Positions 8,437 through 16,140 of a stretch of 64,000 bases of DNA are shown piece after piece (positions within the stretch are counted from its first letter, which is position 1; the number at the start of each line of letters is the position of its first letter). The notes below the pieces were generated by a model that searched no databases, had not been told where the DNA came from, and saw nothing but the letters and a program-made list of their open reading frames with translations. The translations under genes and the position numbers were made by a program. This DNA is from Micromonospora trifolii. GTDB taxonomy: Bacteria; Actinomycetota; Actinomycetes; Mycobacteriales; Micromonosporaceae. The stretch is taken from the NCBI RefSeq assembly GCF_022229005.1, contig NZ_JAKKFD010000003.1, positions 248,001-312,000 of the forward strand. Direction: 5' to 3'.

Positions 8437-9186
8437 GTGCTCGATCCAGCCGCTCCCCAGCTTGTCGTGAACAGTCGCACCCTGTACTTCAGCTGGCTGC
8501 CGGCGGATCCCGAGGCGGTCGCCGCGCTGGTCCCGCCGGGGCTCTGCCCCCGTCCCGACCGGCAGGTCTTCCTCAACCAGTACATCGTCGACGACGAGAC
8601 GCAGACCTCCGGCTTCGGCGCGTACTCGCTGACCTACCTCGGCGTCTCGCTCCTGGGCGTCGACGCGCCCGGCGGCCTCAACGCCGGTGGCTGGTGGACC
8701 CACTACGTCGCCTCCAGCCGGCGGGTCCGTGAGTACGCCGTCGCTCGCGGCGCCCCGGTGCTCGCCGGGCGCACCCGGATCGACGTGGACGGCGAGGACC
8801 TGCTCTCCGAGACGGAGATCGACGGCACGCCGCTGATCCGGGCCCGGTGTCGGGTGGGGGAGACCGGGCACGTGATCAGCAGTGGGCACCACCGCTACTT
8901 CACCCGGCGCGACGGCCAGTTGCTCAGCTCGGCCTACCCGTTCGTCGCCGAGCCGGTCGCCCCGTTCGAGATCGAGTCGGTGGAGTTCCTCCGGCCCGAC
9001 CACCCGATGTACGCGCTGCGCCCGGCCAACCCGCTGACCATCGGCTTCGGCTACTACTCACCGCGCTCGTCGTTCGCCTACCCCGGCGGGCTGAACGTGC
9101 ACGCGGTCCCCGCGCCGGAGCCGGCCCGACCACTTCACCAGGTGCCGGCCAGCCTCGCGCGCAGCGGCCTGCCGTCCGGGTCGTAG
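8437..9186 (+). CDS. Acetoacetate decarboxylase-like protein lacking lysine
   Basis: 249 residues resembling the acetoacetate decarboxylase (ADC) fold family: an N-terminal FSWLPADPEAVAALVPPGL block, then a long beta-rich middle and HPMYALRPANPL. GTG at 8437 is preceded by GGAGG at correct spacing. The translated protein contains no lysine at all, so the Schiff-base lysine of true ADC is missing and decarboxylation by that mechanism is excluded. It may be a binding protein or use other chemistry on a small acid. Its 3' end overlaps the convergent phospholipase D-like gene by 52 bases. Confidence 0.75.
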   Translation: MLDPAAPQLVVNSRTLYFSWLPADPEAVAALVPPGLCPRPDRQVFLNQYIVDDETQTSGFGAYSLTYLGVSLLGVDAPGGLNAGGWWTHYVASSRRVREYAVARGAPVLAGRTRIDVDGEDLLSETEIDGTPLIRARCRVGETGHVISSGHHRYFTRRDGQLLSSAYPFVAEPVAPFEIESVEFLRPDHPMYALRPANPLTIGFGYYSPRSSFAYPGGLNVHAVPAPEPARPLHQVPASLARSGLPSGS

Positions 9187-10724
9187 ACCAGCCGGTACAC
9201 CGGCAGCGCCCAGGCCCGGGTGTACCACGGCAACCGCTCGGGGCGGTGCGGGCGCAGCCGCCCGGGCGGCCGCTCTCCCACCTGGCCGTCGTCGTACCAC
9301 TGCTGGAGCGCGTCGGCGGCGGCCGTGACGGCCGCGACGGCGTCCGCCGGGTCCAGCAGGTCGGCGTCGTCCGCGCCGTCCGGGTCGCGGTCCAGGTGCT
9401 CGCGCCACAGCCGCAGTCGCAGGTCCCGGGCGAAGCTCCGCGCGCCGTCGCCCCGCCCAGCCGGGTCGGTGGGCTCCCGCTGGTCCGGGGTGTCGTCGAG
9501 CACCGCGCAGGACAACTCGCTGTCGTGCGTCCAGGACCGTCGGTTGAAGTTGTCGCTGCCCACGCTGGCCCAGACATCGTCGACCACGCAGACCTTCGCG
9601 TGCACGTAGACCGGGTTGCCGGCGTGGTTCTCCACGTCGAACACGTGCACCCGGTCCGGTGCGGCCCGCTCGCACAGCGACAGCGCCTGCTCGCGCCCGA
9701 CCATGTTCGGCGGCAACGCCAGCTTGCCGTCCACGTCCGGGTGGCGGGGGACGACGGCGATCAGGTGCAGGTCCGGGTTGTCCCGTAGCGCGTGCGCGAA
9801 CAGGTCCGCGACCTCGGCCGACCAGAGGTACTGGTCCTCCAGGTAGATCAGCCGGCGGGCCCGACGTACCGCCTTGGTGTAACCCCGGGCCACGGTCCGC
9901 TCTCCGTTCGGTGCGAACGAGTAGCGCGGGCGGACGGCGGGGTAGGTGCGCAGCACCTGGATCTGGTGCGGACCGCAGGGCGGCGGATCCGCCGGCTGCT
10001 CGGGCAGCGGGTCGGGGCGCAGGTCCGAGCCGCGCAGCCGGTCCCGCAGGTAGGCCATCGGGTTCTCCGAGTCCAGTGGCATCGGGTCGGTCCAGCGTTC
10101 CCGGAACAGGGTGTCCAACGCGCCGACCACCGGACCGCGCACCGCGAGCTGCACGTCGTGCCAGGGCGGATTGGGTCCGTACCGGGGGGACATCTGCACC
10201 GGTTGCGGGTCGCCGTGGTGCGCGGCGTCGTCGCGGCGGCTGTGACACAGGTCGATCCCGCCGGCGAAGGCGACGTCCCGCTCCGGCGCGCCCTGGTGCC
10301 GCAGCACCACGAGCTTCTGATGGTGCGATCCGCCGCGCCGGACCCGTTGGTCCAGCAGCACCTCGCCACCGGCGGCCGAGATCGTCTCGCTGAGGTCGCG
10401 GTTCTCGGCCTCGCTGTACGCCAGGACGTCGAGGTGCGAGCGCCAGATCAACCCCTTGACCACCACACCGCGCTGCGCGGCCCGCGCGAAGAGTTGGGCC
10501 ACTGTCGGACCGTCCGGGCGCAGTCGCTGGTCCGGGTCACCCCGCCAGTCGGTGAAGAACAGGTGGTCGCCGGGGGCCAGGGCCTCGACCTCGTCGACCA
10601 GTCGGTCGAAGTACGCGACACCGTGAATCAACGGCTCGGCGAGGTTTCCCGTGGTCCATACGGGTATGCCAGAGACCGGGTTGGCGCGTTCCTCAGCGGT
10701 GAGGAACCAGTCCTGCAACGGCAC
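9135..10724 (-). CDS. Phospholipase D-like protein
   Basis: 529 residues with the two HxK catalytic motifs of the PLD superfamily: HHQKLVVL near residue 133 and VHAKVCVVDD near 373, the second followed by GSDNFNRRSW. Members hydrolyse or transfer phosphodiester bonds in phospholipids (cardiolipin synthase, PLD) or nucleic acids. No signal peptide or membrane segment is apparent, so it is likely cytoplasmic or peripheral. GTG at 10724 has a GGGGGG-containing Shine-Dalgarno site about 8 bases upstream. The end overlaps the ADC-like gene on the other strand. Confidence 0.88.
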   Translation of the reverse strand: MPLQDWFLTAEERANPVSGIPVWTTGNLAEPLIHGVAYFDRLVDEVEALAPGDHLFFTDWRGDPDQRLRPDGPTVAQLFARAAQRGVVVKGLIWRSHLDVLAYSEAENRDLSETISAAGGEVLLDQRVRRGGSHHQKLVVLRHQGAPERDVAFAGGIDLCHSRRDDAAHHGDPQPVQMSPRYGPNPPWHDVQLAVRGPVVGALDTLFRERWTDPMPLDSENPMAYLRDRLRGSDLRPDPLPEQPADPPPCGPHQIQVLRTYPAVRPRYSFAPNGERTVARGYTKAVRRARRLIYLEDQYLWSAEVADLFAHALRDNPDLHLIAVVPRHPDVDGKLALPPNMVGREQALSLCERAAPDRVHVFDVENHAGNPVYVHAKVCVVDDVWASVGSDNFNRRSWTHDSELSCAVLDDTPDQREPTDPAGRGDGARSFARDLRLRLWREHLDRDPDGADDADLLDPADAVAAVTAAADALQQWYDDGQVGERPPGRLRPHRPERLPWYTRAWALPVYRLVYDPDGRPLRARLAGTW

Positions 10725-10858
10725 CGTCCAGCCCCCCTGGAGGTCGGCAACGTCCTCACGGTAGGACCCCCGACGCGGGTCCGCACGCCAGGCCCCCAGA
10801 CCGGTGACCTGGCCGACGCCATCGGAAACGACGCGACAACAGCCGAGGAGGCCACACT

Positions 10859-10987
10859 ATGCCCCGCGACACGACGAATCCCGTGACCGAGAACCGCGAG
10901 CCGGCGGTGGAGAGCGAACGGGGTGCGCTGGTAGCGGTGTTGGTGATGGTGATTCTGGGCGTTGCCGGGATTTTTGCGGTCTCCTGA
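10859..10987 (+). CDS. Small single-pass membrane protein (42 aa)
   Basis: An ATG at 10859 has GAGGAGG about 8 bases upstream and opens a 42-codon frame ending in TGA at 10985. A charged N-terminal half (about 22 residues, net acidic) is followed by one hydrophobic helix, ALVAVLVMVILGVAGIFAV, at the extreme C-terminus. It therefore looks like a tail-anchored micro-protein. A hairpin follows immediately (10991-11029), which supports a real transcription unit. No family is recognised. Confidence 0.62.
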   Translation: MPRDTTNPVTENREPAVESERGALVAVLVMVILGVAGIFAVS

Positions 10988-10990
10988 GGC

Positions 10991-11029
10991 GGCGCCGACG
11001 CCCCCGGGTGAATCGGAGGCATCGGCGCC
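10991..11029. terminator. Hairpin terminator between the small protein and pirin genes
   Basis: GGCGCCGACGCC (10991-11002) pairs with GGCATCGGCGCC (11018-11029), one mismatch, 15-base loop. It lies between convergent genes and probably serves both. Confidence 0.6.
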
Positions 11030-11050
11030 GAACTCAGCGGTCGTCAGTGG

Positions 11051-12037
11051 TCAGGGCCGGGTGCCCTGGCCGCCGGTGTGCGGGAGCCGCTCGGTGGGGA
11101 TCACGCCGAGGCGGCCGGCCTGGAAGTCCTCGAACGCCTTGAGCAGCTCGTCCCGGGTGTTCATCACGAACGGGCCGTACTGTGCCACCGGCTCCCGGAT
11201 CGGCTGACCACCCATGATGTAGAGGTCCAGTGCGGGGGTGTTGCTGTCCTGCGAGGTGTCGGCGCTGAACCGCAGCGCGTCACCCGCGCCGTGCACAGCG
11301 AGCTGGCCGGTGCGCACCGGCCGCCGGTCGGTGCCGACGGTGCCGCGACCGCCCAGCACGTACACCAGGGCGTTGAAGTCGGGCCGCCAGGGCAGGTCGA
11401 CCTGCGCGCCCGGCTGCACTGTGACGTGCGTGATGGTGATCGGGGTGAAGGTCGAACCCGGGCCGCGGTGCCCGGCGACCTCGCCGGCGATGACCCGGAT
11501 CAGCGCGCCGCCGTCGGGCGTGGTGAGCAGCGCCGACTCCCGACCCCGGATGTCCTGGTAGCGGGGCGGGTTCATCTTGGCCGAGCGGGGCAGGTTGACC
11601 CACAGTTGGGTGCCGTGGAAGAGCCCGCCGCTCATCACCAGGTGCTCGGGCGGCGCCTCGATGTGCAGAAGGCCGCTGCCCGCCGTCATCCACTGGGTGT
11701 CGCCGTCGGTGATGGTGCCGCCACCGCCGTTGGAGTCCTGGTGGTCGAAGACGCCGTCGATGATGTACGTGACGGTCTCGAAGCCGCGGTGCGGGTGCCA
11801 CGGGGTGCCCTTGGGCTCGCCCGGGGCGTAGTCGACCTCGCCCATCTGGTCGAGGTGGATGAACGGGTCCAGGTCGGTGGTCGACACCCCGGCGAAGGCA
11901 CGACGGACCGGGAAACCCTCACCCTCGAAGCCGCTGGGCGCCGTGGTCACAGTGCGGACCGGGCGGATCGTGGTGGCCTCGTCGAGTCGGGGCAGGCGGG
12001 GCAGGACGAGGACGTTGTCGACGGTGATCGCGGGCAT
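11051..12037 (-). CDS. Pirin family protein
   Basis: 328 residues of the bicupin pirin family. The metal-binding cupin motifs are present: HPHRGFETVTYI near residue 80 and LLHIEAPPEH near 125, giving the expected His, His, His and Glu ligands of a single Fe site. Bacterial pirins have been linked to quercetinase activity or to modulation of metabolic enzymes; the role here is unknown. ATG at 12037 has AGGAG 9 bases upstream. It lies 10 bases downstream of the MarR gene on the same strand and should be co-transcribed with it. Confidence 0.93.
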   Translation of the reverse strand: MPAITVDNVLVLPRLPRLDEATTIRPVRTVTTAPSGFEGEGFPVRRAFAGVSTTDLDPFIHLDQMGEVDYAPGEPKGTPWHPHRGFETVTYIIDGVFDHQDSNGGGGTITDGDTQWMTAGSGLLHIEAPPEHLVMSGGLFHGTQLWVNLPRSAKMNPPRYQDIRGRESALLTTPDGGALIRVIAGEVAGHRGPGSTFTPITITHVTVQPGAQVDLPWRPDFNALVYVLGGRGTVGTDRRPVRTGQLAVHGAGDALRFSADTSQDSNTPALDLYIMGGQPIREPVAQYGPFVMNTRDELLKAFEDFQAGRLGVIPTERLPHTGGQGTRP

Positions 12038-12047
12038 GTCGAGGCTC

Positions 12048-12530
12048 CTAGCGTGAGGCGGGGGTGGTCGAGCTGACCCGCGATGCCCGCAGGCGCTCGC
12101 CGAGCCGGTCGAAGACCCGGGTGAGGCAGGCGACCTCGGCATCGTCGAGGTCGTCCATGAGATGGGTACGCACCGACGCCAGATGGTGGGGTGCGGCTTC
12201 CCGCAGGGCGAGCAGCCCGGCGGCGGTGAGCACCGCCTCGCTGCCGCGCCGGTCGTCCGGGCAGGGCTCCTTGCTGACCAGGCCACGACGCTGCATGGAG
12301 GAGACCTGGTAGGTGAGGCGGCTGGGCGAGAAGATCAACCGGCCGGCCAGCTCGCCCATCCGTAACCGCTGCCCGGGTGCCTCGGAGAGCAGGACCAGCA
12401 CGTGGTAGTCGGCGAAGCTGAGCTCGCTGTCGACCCGCAGATCCTCTTCCAACTGGGTGTAGAGACGCTGGCTGGCCTCGATGTAGGCGCGCCAGGCGGC
12501 CTCTCGGGTGCTGTCCAGGCTCTCGGTCAT
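12048..12530 (-). CDS. MarR-family transcriptional regulator
   Basis: 160 residues with a winged helix-turn-helix (SFADYHVLVLLSEAPG, then LRMGELAGRLIFSPSRLT and the wing region PDDRRGSEAVLT). MarR proteins are dimeric and usually respond to phenolic compounds or oxidants. It probably autoregulates the marR-pirin unit. There is no good Shine-Dalgarno site, but a TATCGT hexamer ends about 7 bases before the ATG, which suggests a leaderless transcript starting at the initiation codon. Confidence 0.92.
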   Translation of the reverse strand: MTESLDSTREAAWRAYIEASQRLYTQLEEDLRVDSELSFADYHVLVLLSEAPGQRLRMGELAGRLIFSPSRLTYQVSSMQRRGLVSKEPCPDDRRGSEAVLTAAGLLALREAAPHHLASVRTHLMDDLDDAEVACLTRVFDRLGERLRASRVSSTTPASR

Positions 12531-12570
12531 GCCGATGACGATAGCACTCTTTCAAAATTTAAATAACGTC
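12531..12570. promoter_or_regulatory. AT-rich promoter/operator of the marR-pirin unit
   Basis: In a GC-rich surround, bases 12549-12568 form an AT island (TTTCAAAATTTAAATAA). On the minus strand TTATTT, a 17-base spacer and TATCGT precede the marR ATG. The near-palindromic AT core is a plausible MarR binding site overlapping the promoter. Confidence 0.45.
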
Positions 12571-12687
12571 GTTGAGCGTCTCCTGGGTCACTTCTTGGCG
12601 CCCTGGCCGCCGGATCGTGCAGCTTTGAAGGAAGTCTGCGTTAATCCGGCGGCGCGGAGGCCTCGGGTTGTGCCAGACTCCGGCCTC

Positions 12688-13221
12688 GTGGAACACGTGG
12701 AACTCTCCGCCGCCGACCTGTTGCTGCGCCCCTGGCGAGACGAGGACGCTCCGGCGGTCCGCGACGCCCTCCAGGATCCGGCGATCGCCCAGTGGAACCC
12801 GCAGGGTGGCGACCCGATCGACGACGAGGTCGCGCTGCTCTGGGTGCGTCGCCGGGCCGACTGGTCCAGCGGTGGTCACGCCTCGATGGCGGTCACCGCC
12901 GCGGCCGACGGAAAACTGCTCGGCTCGGTGTCGCTGCACCGCATCCACGACGGCGACGCGTCCATCGGCTACTGGACGGTGCCCGCGGCGCGGGGGCGTC
13001 AGGTGGCGGTCCGGGCCGTCGTCCGGCTCACCGACTGGGCGTTCGCCGATCTCGGGCTGCACCGGGTGGAGCTGTGTCACGCGGTGGCCAACCCGGCGTC
13101 CTGCCGGGTCGCCGATCGCGCCGGCTACCCGGCCGAGGGCACCCTGCGCGAGTCGTACCGGTACGGCGACGGCCGCCGCTACGACGAGCACCTGCACGCC
13201 CGCCTGGCCACCGACCGCTAG
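12688..13221 (+). CDS. GNAT-family acetyltransferase, RimJ/RimL type
   Basis: About 177 residues. It opens with LLLRPWRDEDAPAVRDAL, standard for RimJ/RimL-type N-acetyltransferases, and ends with the block ANPASCRVADRAGYPAEGTLRES typical of this subgroup. The target could be a ribosomal protein N-terminus or a small amine. GTG at 12688 is chosen as just upstream of the conserved N-terminus; GTG at 12697 and 12670 are also possible. It converges on the FBP gene with 10 bases between stops. Confidence 0.85.
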   Translation: MEHVELSAADLLLRPWRDEDAPAVRDALQDPAIAQWNPQGGDPIDDEVALLWVRRRADWSSGGHASMAVTAAADGKLLGSVSLHRIHDGDASIGYWTVPAARGRQVAVRAVVRLTDWAFADLGLHRVELCHAVANPASCRVADRAGYPAEGTLRESYRYGDGRRYDEHLHARLATDR

Positions 13222-13231
13222 CCGGCGGGCG

Positions 13232-13720
13232 TCACTCGGCGACCTTGCGCAGGAACGCCGCGAGGGCGGCCCTGACGCGGTCGATCCGCTCCGGCAGGGG
13301 CAGCGGCTCGGGTGCGGGAGGCCCGGCGTGCTTCTTCCCCCGCAGATACAGCGAGCAGGCCAGGTCGGAGCACAGGTAGGTGCCCACGGAATCGCCCTGC
13401 CGTCCGCTCGGACCGGCCTTGGGGGCGGTCATCAACGAGACGCCTCCGCCGAGGTGCGTGGTCAGGCAGAACGAGCACATGCTGTGCCGTACGCGCCCGG
13501 TCTGGTGCGTCGCGGCCCGCAGCACCACCCCGGCCAGCTTGCCGTCGGTCTCGGCGACCAGGTAGGCCCGCTGCGGCGCGGACGGATCCCGCCAGCCGAG
13601 AAAGTCGAGGTCGTCCCACTGGCGCATTTCAAGATCATTCGGTACGGCCAGCCGCTTCGCCTCGCCCTTGCTGCAATTGACGAAGGACGCGCGGATGACG
13701 GATTCGGTCAGGACCAACAT
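13232..13720 (-). CDS. FBP (EF-G-binding, FusB-like) treble-clef zinc protein
   Basis: 162 residues matching the FBP C-terminal treble-clef zinc-finger family, which includes the zinc domain of the fusidic acid resistance proteins FusB/FusC that bind EF-G. The block IRASFVNCSKGEAKRL, the motif WDDLDFLGWRDP, and zinc ligands CSFC (near residue 80) and CSDLAC (near 118) are visible. Unlike FusB there is no separate N-terminal four-helix domain. ATG 13720 lies 7 bases after a TAGGCT -10 hexamer, suggesting a leaderless mRNA. It is divergent from a TetR gene with a palindrome over that -10. A role in EF-G rescue is inference. Confidence 0.82.
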   Translation of the reverse strand: MLVLTESVIRASFVNCSKGEAKRLAVPNDLEMRQWDDLDFLGWRDPSAPQRAYLVAETDGKLAGVVLRAATHQTGRVRHSMCSFCLTTHLGGGVSLMTAPKAGPSGRQGDSVGTYLCSDLACSLYLRGKKHAGPPAPEPLPLPERIDRVRAALAAFLRKVAE

Positions 13721-13728
13721 AGGTAGTA

Positions 13729-13745
13729 GCCTAGCTCTCCTAGGC
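13729..13745. promoter_or_regulatory. Palindromic operator overlapping the FBP -10
   Basis: GCCTAG (13729-13734), five bases, CTAGGC (13740-13745). The left arm covers most of the minus-strand -10 hexamer TAGGCT (13728-13733) of the FBP gene. Placement between divergent FBP and TetR genes suggests it is the TetR site and represses FBP. Confidence 0.55.
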
Positions 13746-13780
13746 AAACGATTATTACGGCTAGGTTGGGGTGTGCTGGG

Positions 13781-14350
13781 GTGGTACGTGCCAAGGTGAC
13801 CGTTGAGCGCCTGACACTCGCCGCGGCCGAGCTGGCCGACGAGGTGGGCGTGGAGAACGTCACGGTCGCCGCGCTCGCGCGCCAGTTCGGGGTGAAGGAC
13901 GCCAGTCTCTACTTCCACCTCAAGAACGCGCACGACCTGCGGGTCAGGATCGCCCTGCTGGCGCTGGCGGAGCTGGCCGACCGGGTCGCCGCCGCGCTCG
14001 CCGGTCGGGCCGGCAAGGACGCGCTGGTGGCCTTCGCCGACGCATACCGCGACTACGCGCGGGAGCACCCGGGCCGCTACGCCGCCATGCAGATCGACCT
14101 CGACCCGGAGACCGCCGCCGCGAGCGCGGGCGTCCGGCACGCCGAGATGACCCGGGCGATCCTGCGCGGCTACCGGCTCTCCGAGCCCGACCAGACCGAC
14201 GCGGTGCGGATGATGCACAGCACGTTCCACGGGTTCGTGAGCCTGGAGAAGACCGGCGGCTTCCGGCACACCCCGCGCCCCACCGACGACTCGTGGTCGC
14301 GCACCCTGGATGCCCTCGACGCCGTCCTCACGAACTGGCCGTCGCGCTGA
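13781..14350 (+). CDS. TetR-family transcriptional regulator
   Basis: About 189 residues. The N-terminal helix-turn-helix is clear (LTLAAAELADEVGVENVTVAALARQFGVKDASLYFHLKNA in outline). The C-terminal part, with MMHSTFHGFVSLEKTGGF, fits the WHG-type TetR ligand domain. A GTG at 13781 is preferred; an upstream TTG at 13766 lacks support. Being divergent from the FBP gene with a palindrome over the FBP -10, it probably represses that gene and possibly itself. The ligand is unknown. Confidence 0.9.
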   Translation: MVRAKVTVERLTLAAAELADEVGVENVTVAALARQFGVKDASLYFHLKNAHDLRVRIALLALAELADRVAAALAGRAGKDALVAFADAYRDYAREHPGRYAAMQIDLDPETAAASAGVRHAEMTRAILRGYRLSEPDQTDAVRMMHSTFHGFVSLEKTGGFRHTPRPTDDSWSRTLDALDAVLTNWPSR

Positions 14351-14383
14351 GCTGCCGCAGCGCCGCGGCATAGGCTCGGTGGC

Positions 14384-14974
14384 GTGGATGATCTGGAGCT
14401 GGCCGACTGGCGCGAGCGGGTGGCCCGGCTGTACCTGTCCGACGTCGACCTGGCCGGCTTCCGTGCCGGCCGCGACGAACTCTTCACCACCCACCCGCAG
14501 AGCCCGATCCCGCCGGCGGAGCGCGCCGGCTTCACCGGGGTGCGCTACTTCCCGCCCAATGCCGAGGCCGTGGTCGAGGCGCCCCTGCGACCGGCCAGCG
14601 GTGAGCTGCGCATCGACACCGGGGGCCCGGACGGGGTGATCGCGTACCGGCGGGTGGCGGTTGCCGAGACGTCCTGGGGGCCGCTGACCCTGTGGTGGAT
14701 CGAGGCGTACGGAGGCGGGCTGTTCGTTCCGCTGCGCGACGGCACCTGCGGGCGGGACAGCTACGGGGGAGGCCGGTACCTCACCGACACGGTGAAGGGC
14801 ACCTTCGGCCGGGGTGTCGAGCTGCTGCCCCGCGACCGGGTCCGGCTGGACGCCAACTATCTATACAACCCGAGCTGCGCCTACGACGACCGCTGGGCCT
14901 GCCCGCTGGCACCACCGGAGAACCGGGTCGAGGTCGACATCCGTGCCGGCGAGCTGACGTACGCGACCTATTGA
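14384..14974 (+). CDS. DUF1684 domain protein
   Basis: 196 residues matching DUF1684 through DELFTTHPQSPIP near the N-terminus, FVPLRDGTCGRDSYGGGRYL in the middle and LDANYLYNPSCAYDDRWACPLAPPEN-type sequence near the C-terminus. The family is cytoplasmic and uncharacterised; the conserved Asp, Tyr and Cys residues around the YNPSC block look like a binding or catalytic site. GTG at 14384 lies 33 bases after the TetR stop, so it may be transcribed with that regulator. Confidence 0.88.
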   Translation: MDDLELADWRERVARLYLSDVDLAGFRAGRDELFTTHPQSPIPPAERAGFTGVRYFPPNAEAVVEAPLRPASGELRIDTGGPDGVIAYRRVAVAETSWGPLTLWWIEAYGGGLFVPLRDGTCGRDSYGGGRYLTDTVKGTFGRGVELLPRDRVRLDANYLYNPSCAYDDRWACPLAPPENRVEVDIRAGELTYATY

Positions 14975-15068
14975 TCGGCTCGATCCCGGTGGCGTCGCGC
15001 GGCTTGACCTCACGTCGCGTTCAACGCCTACGGTCGGCGTCACCGATCCGTGAGGGGGAGTGGGCCCG

Positions 15069-15386
15069 ATGACTGTCAGCTGGGCGTACATCTATGAGCA
15101 CCCGGGCAGCGACCCCGTTGCCGACCGGGTCGTGCTGGACCGCGCCGGCCAACGCACCTACCTGGTGCCCGTGCCGGACCCGGTGATGGCCCCCGCGGTG
15201 GCGGTGGACCTGTTGGCCGAGGGGGTCGCGCTGATCGAGCTGTGCGGCGGTTTCGCGCTGGCGGCAGCGGCACGGGTGGCCGAGGCCGTCGGCGGTCGCG
15301 TGCCGGTCGGGCACGTCACCTTCGCTGCGGACTCGGTGCGCGGCGCCACGCGGTACGGCGAACTGTTCGAGGCTCAGCCCGACTGA
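15069..15386 (+). CDS. DUF6506-like protein
   Basis: 105 residues resembling a small actinobacterial family (I believe DUF6506), with WAYIYEHPGSDP at the start and ALIELCGGFALAAAARVAEAVGGRVPVG in the middle. No membrane segment or known catalytic motif is visible. ATG 15069 is preceded by GAGGGGGAG at about 10 bases. The upstream region has a possible TTGACC...TACGGT promoter (15004-15034) with a long 19-base spacer. Function unknown. Confidence 0.78.
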   Translation: MTVSWAYIYEHPGSDPVADRVVLDRAGQRTYLVPVPDPVMAPAVAVDLLAEGVALIELCGGFALAAAARVAEAVGGRVPVGHVTFAADSVRGATRYGELFEAQPD

Positions 15387-15395
15387 ACGACGACG

Positions 15396-15433
15396 CGGCC
15401 GCCCGTCCCGAGTCTTGCTGGGACGGGCGGCCG
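15396..15433. terminator. Bidirectional hairpin terminator
   Basis: A perfect 14-bp inverted repeat, CGGCCGCCCGTCCC (15396-15409) and its mirror (15420-15433), with a 10-base loop, between convergent genes. Confidence 0.85.
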
Positions 15434-15441
15434 ATCGTCGC

Positions 15442-16029
15442 TCAGCGGGTGTTCGCCGCCGAGCCGGACATCTGCATCCGACCGAGCAGCTGTCGTGCCT
15501 GGTCGGCGAGCTGCGCGTCGACGGTCACCGCGTACTGGCCGGCGCGCAGTGAGCTGGCCGAGGTGAAGTCGCGCTGCCCGCCCGTCATGGCGTGCGCGAC
15601 CGCGCCGAAGACGGCACCCCAGATCGCACCGATGACCAGGCCGACCAGGATCACCGCCAGCCAGTTGCCGACTGTGAAGATGCCGAACAACAGGCCGATG
15701 AAGAGCCCGAACCAGGCGCCGGTACCGGCGCCGAGCAGGCCGGCTCGACCGGTGGTCATTCGCCCGAGCACCGTCTCCACCAGTGTGAGGTTGGTGCCGA
15801 CGATGGCACTGTGCTCCACCGGGAAGCGGTTGTCGGCCAGGTAGTCGACGACCCGCTGAGCGGTCGGATAGTCCGGGTACGAGCCGATCGTCACGGTCGC
15901 CGGGCCCGCCTCCGGCCCGTGGCCGTCCCCGGCCGGTGTCGACAGGCGGCCGGCCGGCCCGGATGGAAGCAGGTCGCCACCCTGTGTGCCAGACCGCCAG
16001 GCGGCGGTCGGCCCCGAAGCTGACGTCAT
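15442..16029 (-). CDS. General stress protein (YflT/GsiB-type membrane protein)
   Basis: 195 residues. Residues about 45-100 match the heat-induced stress protein YflT domain (TIGSYPDYPTAQRVVDYLADNRFP). A glycine-rich double membrane hairpin follows (WFGLFIGLLFGIFTVGNWLAVILVGLVIGA in outline). ATG 16029 has GGGAGGA six bases upstream; the ATG at 16035 abuts that site and is rejected. In related bacteria these genes belong to the SigB-type stress regulon. It is divergent from the GH15 gene, and the shared region holds two inverted repeats. Confidence 0.87.
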   Translation of the reverse strand: MTSASGPTAAWRSGTQGGDLLPSGPAGRLSTPAGDGHGPEAGPATVTIGSYPDYPTAQRVVDYLADNRFPVEHSAIVGTNLTLVETVLGRMTTGRAGLLGAGTGAWFGLFIGLLFGIFTVGNWLAVILVGLVIGAIWGAVFGAVAHAMTGGQRDFTSASSLRAGQYAVTVDAQLADQARQLLGRMQMSGSAANTR

Positions 16030-16049
16030 GAGCATCCTCCCTCGTCAGC

Positions 16050-16088
16050 TCTCCGCGTTCCCCTCCAGGCCGACCGGTAACGCGGAGA
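16050..16088. promoter_or_regulatory. 10-bp inverted repeat between the stress protein and GH15 genes
   Basis: TCTCCGCGTT (16050-16059) and AACGCGGAGA (16079-16088) are perfect mirrors separated by 19 bases. The repeat begins 21 bases upstream of the stress protein ATG, where it could act as an operator for one or both divergent genes. Confidence 0.45.
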
Positions 16089-16107
16089 CCACCGTCGGGC
16101 AGGAGGG

Positions 16108-16140
16108 GAATGGGCGCTGACTGCCCGGGTAGGCAGTCAG
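16108..16140 (+). promoter_or_regulatory. Candidate SigB-like promoter inside a palindrome, GH15 gene
   Basis: GAAT (16108-16111), 15 bases, GGGTAG (16127-16132) fits the loose GNNT-N14-16-GGGTA form of SigB-type promoters and would start transcription at about 16139, making the GTG at 16141 leaderless. The -10 sits in a perfect dyad, CTGACTGCC (16117-16125) and GGCAGTCAG (16132-16140), which may be an operator. Confidence 0.4.

Noticed and set aside
8437..9186. Functional acetoacetate decarboxylase
   Set aside because: The essential lysine is missing, so only the fold-family assignment is kept.
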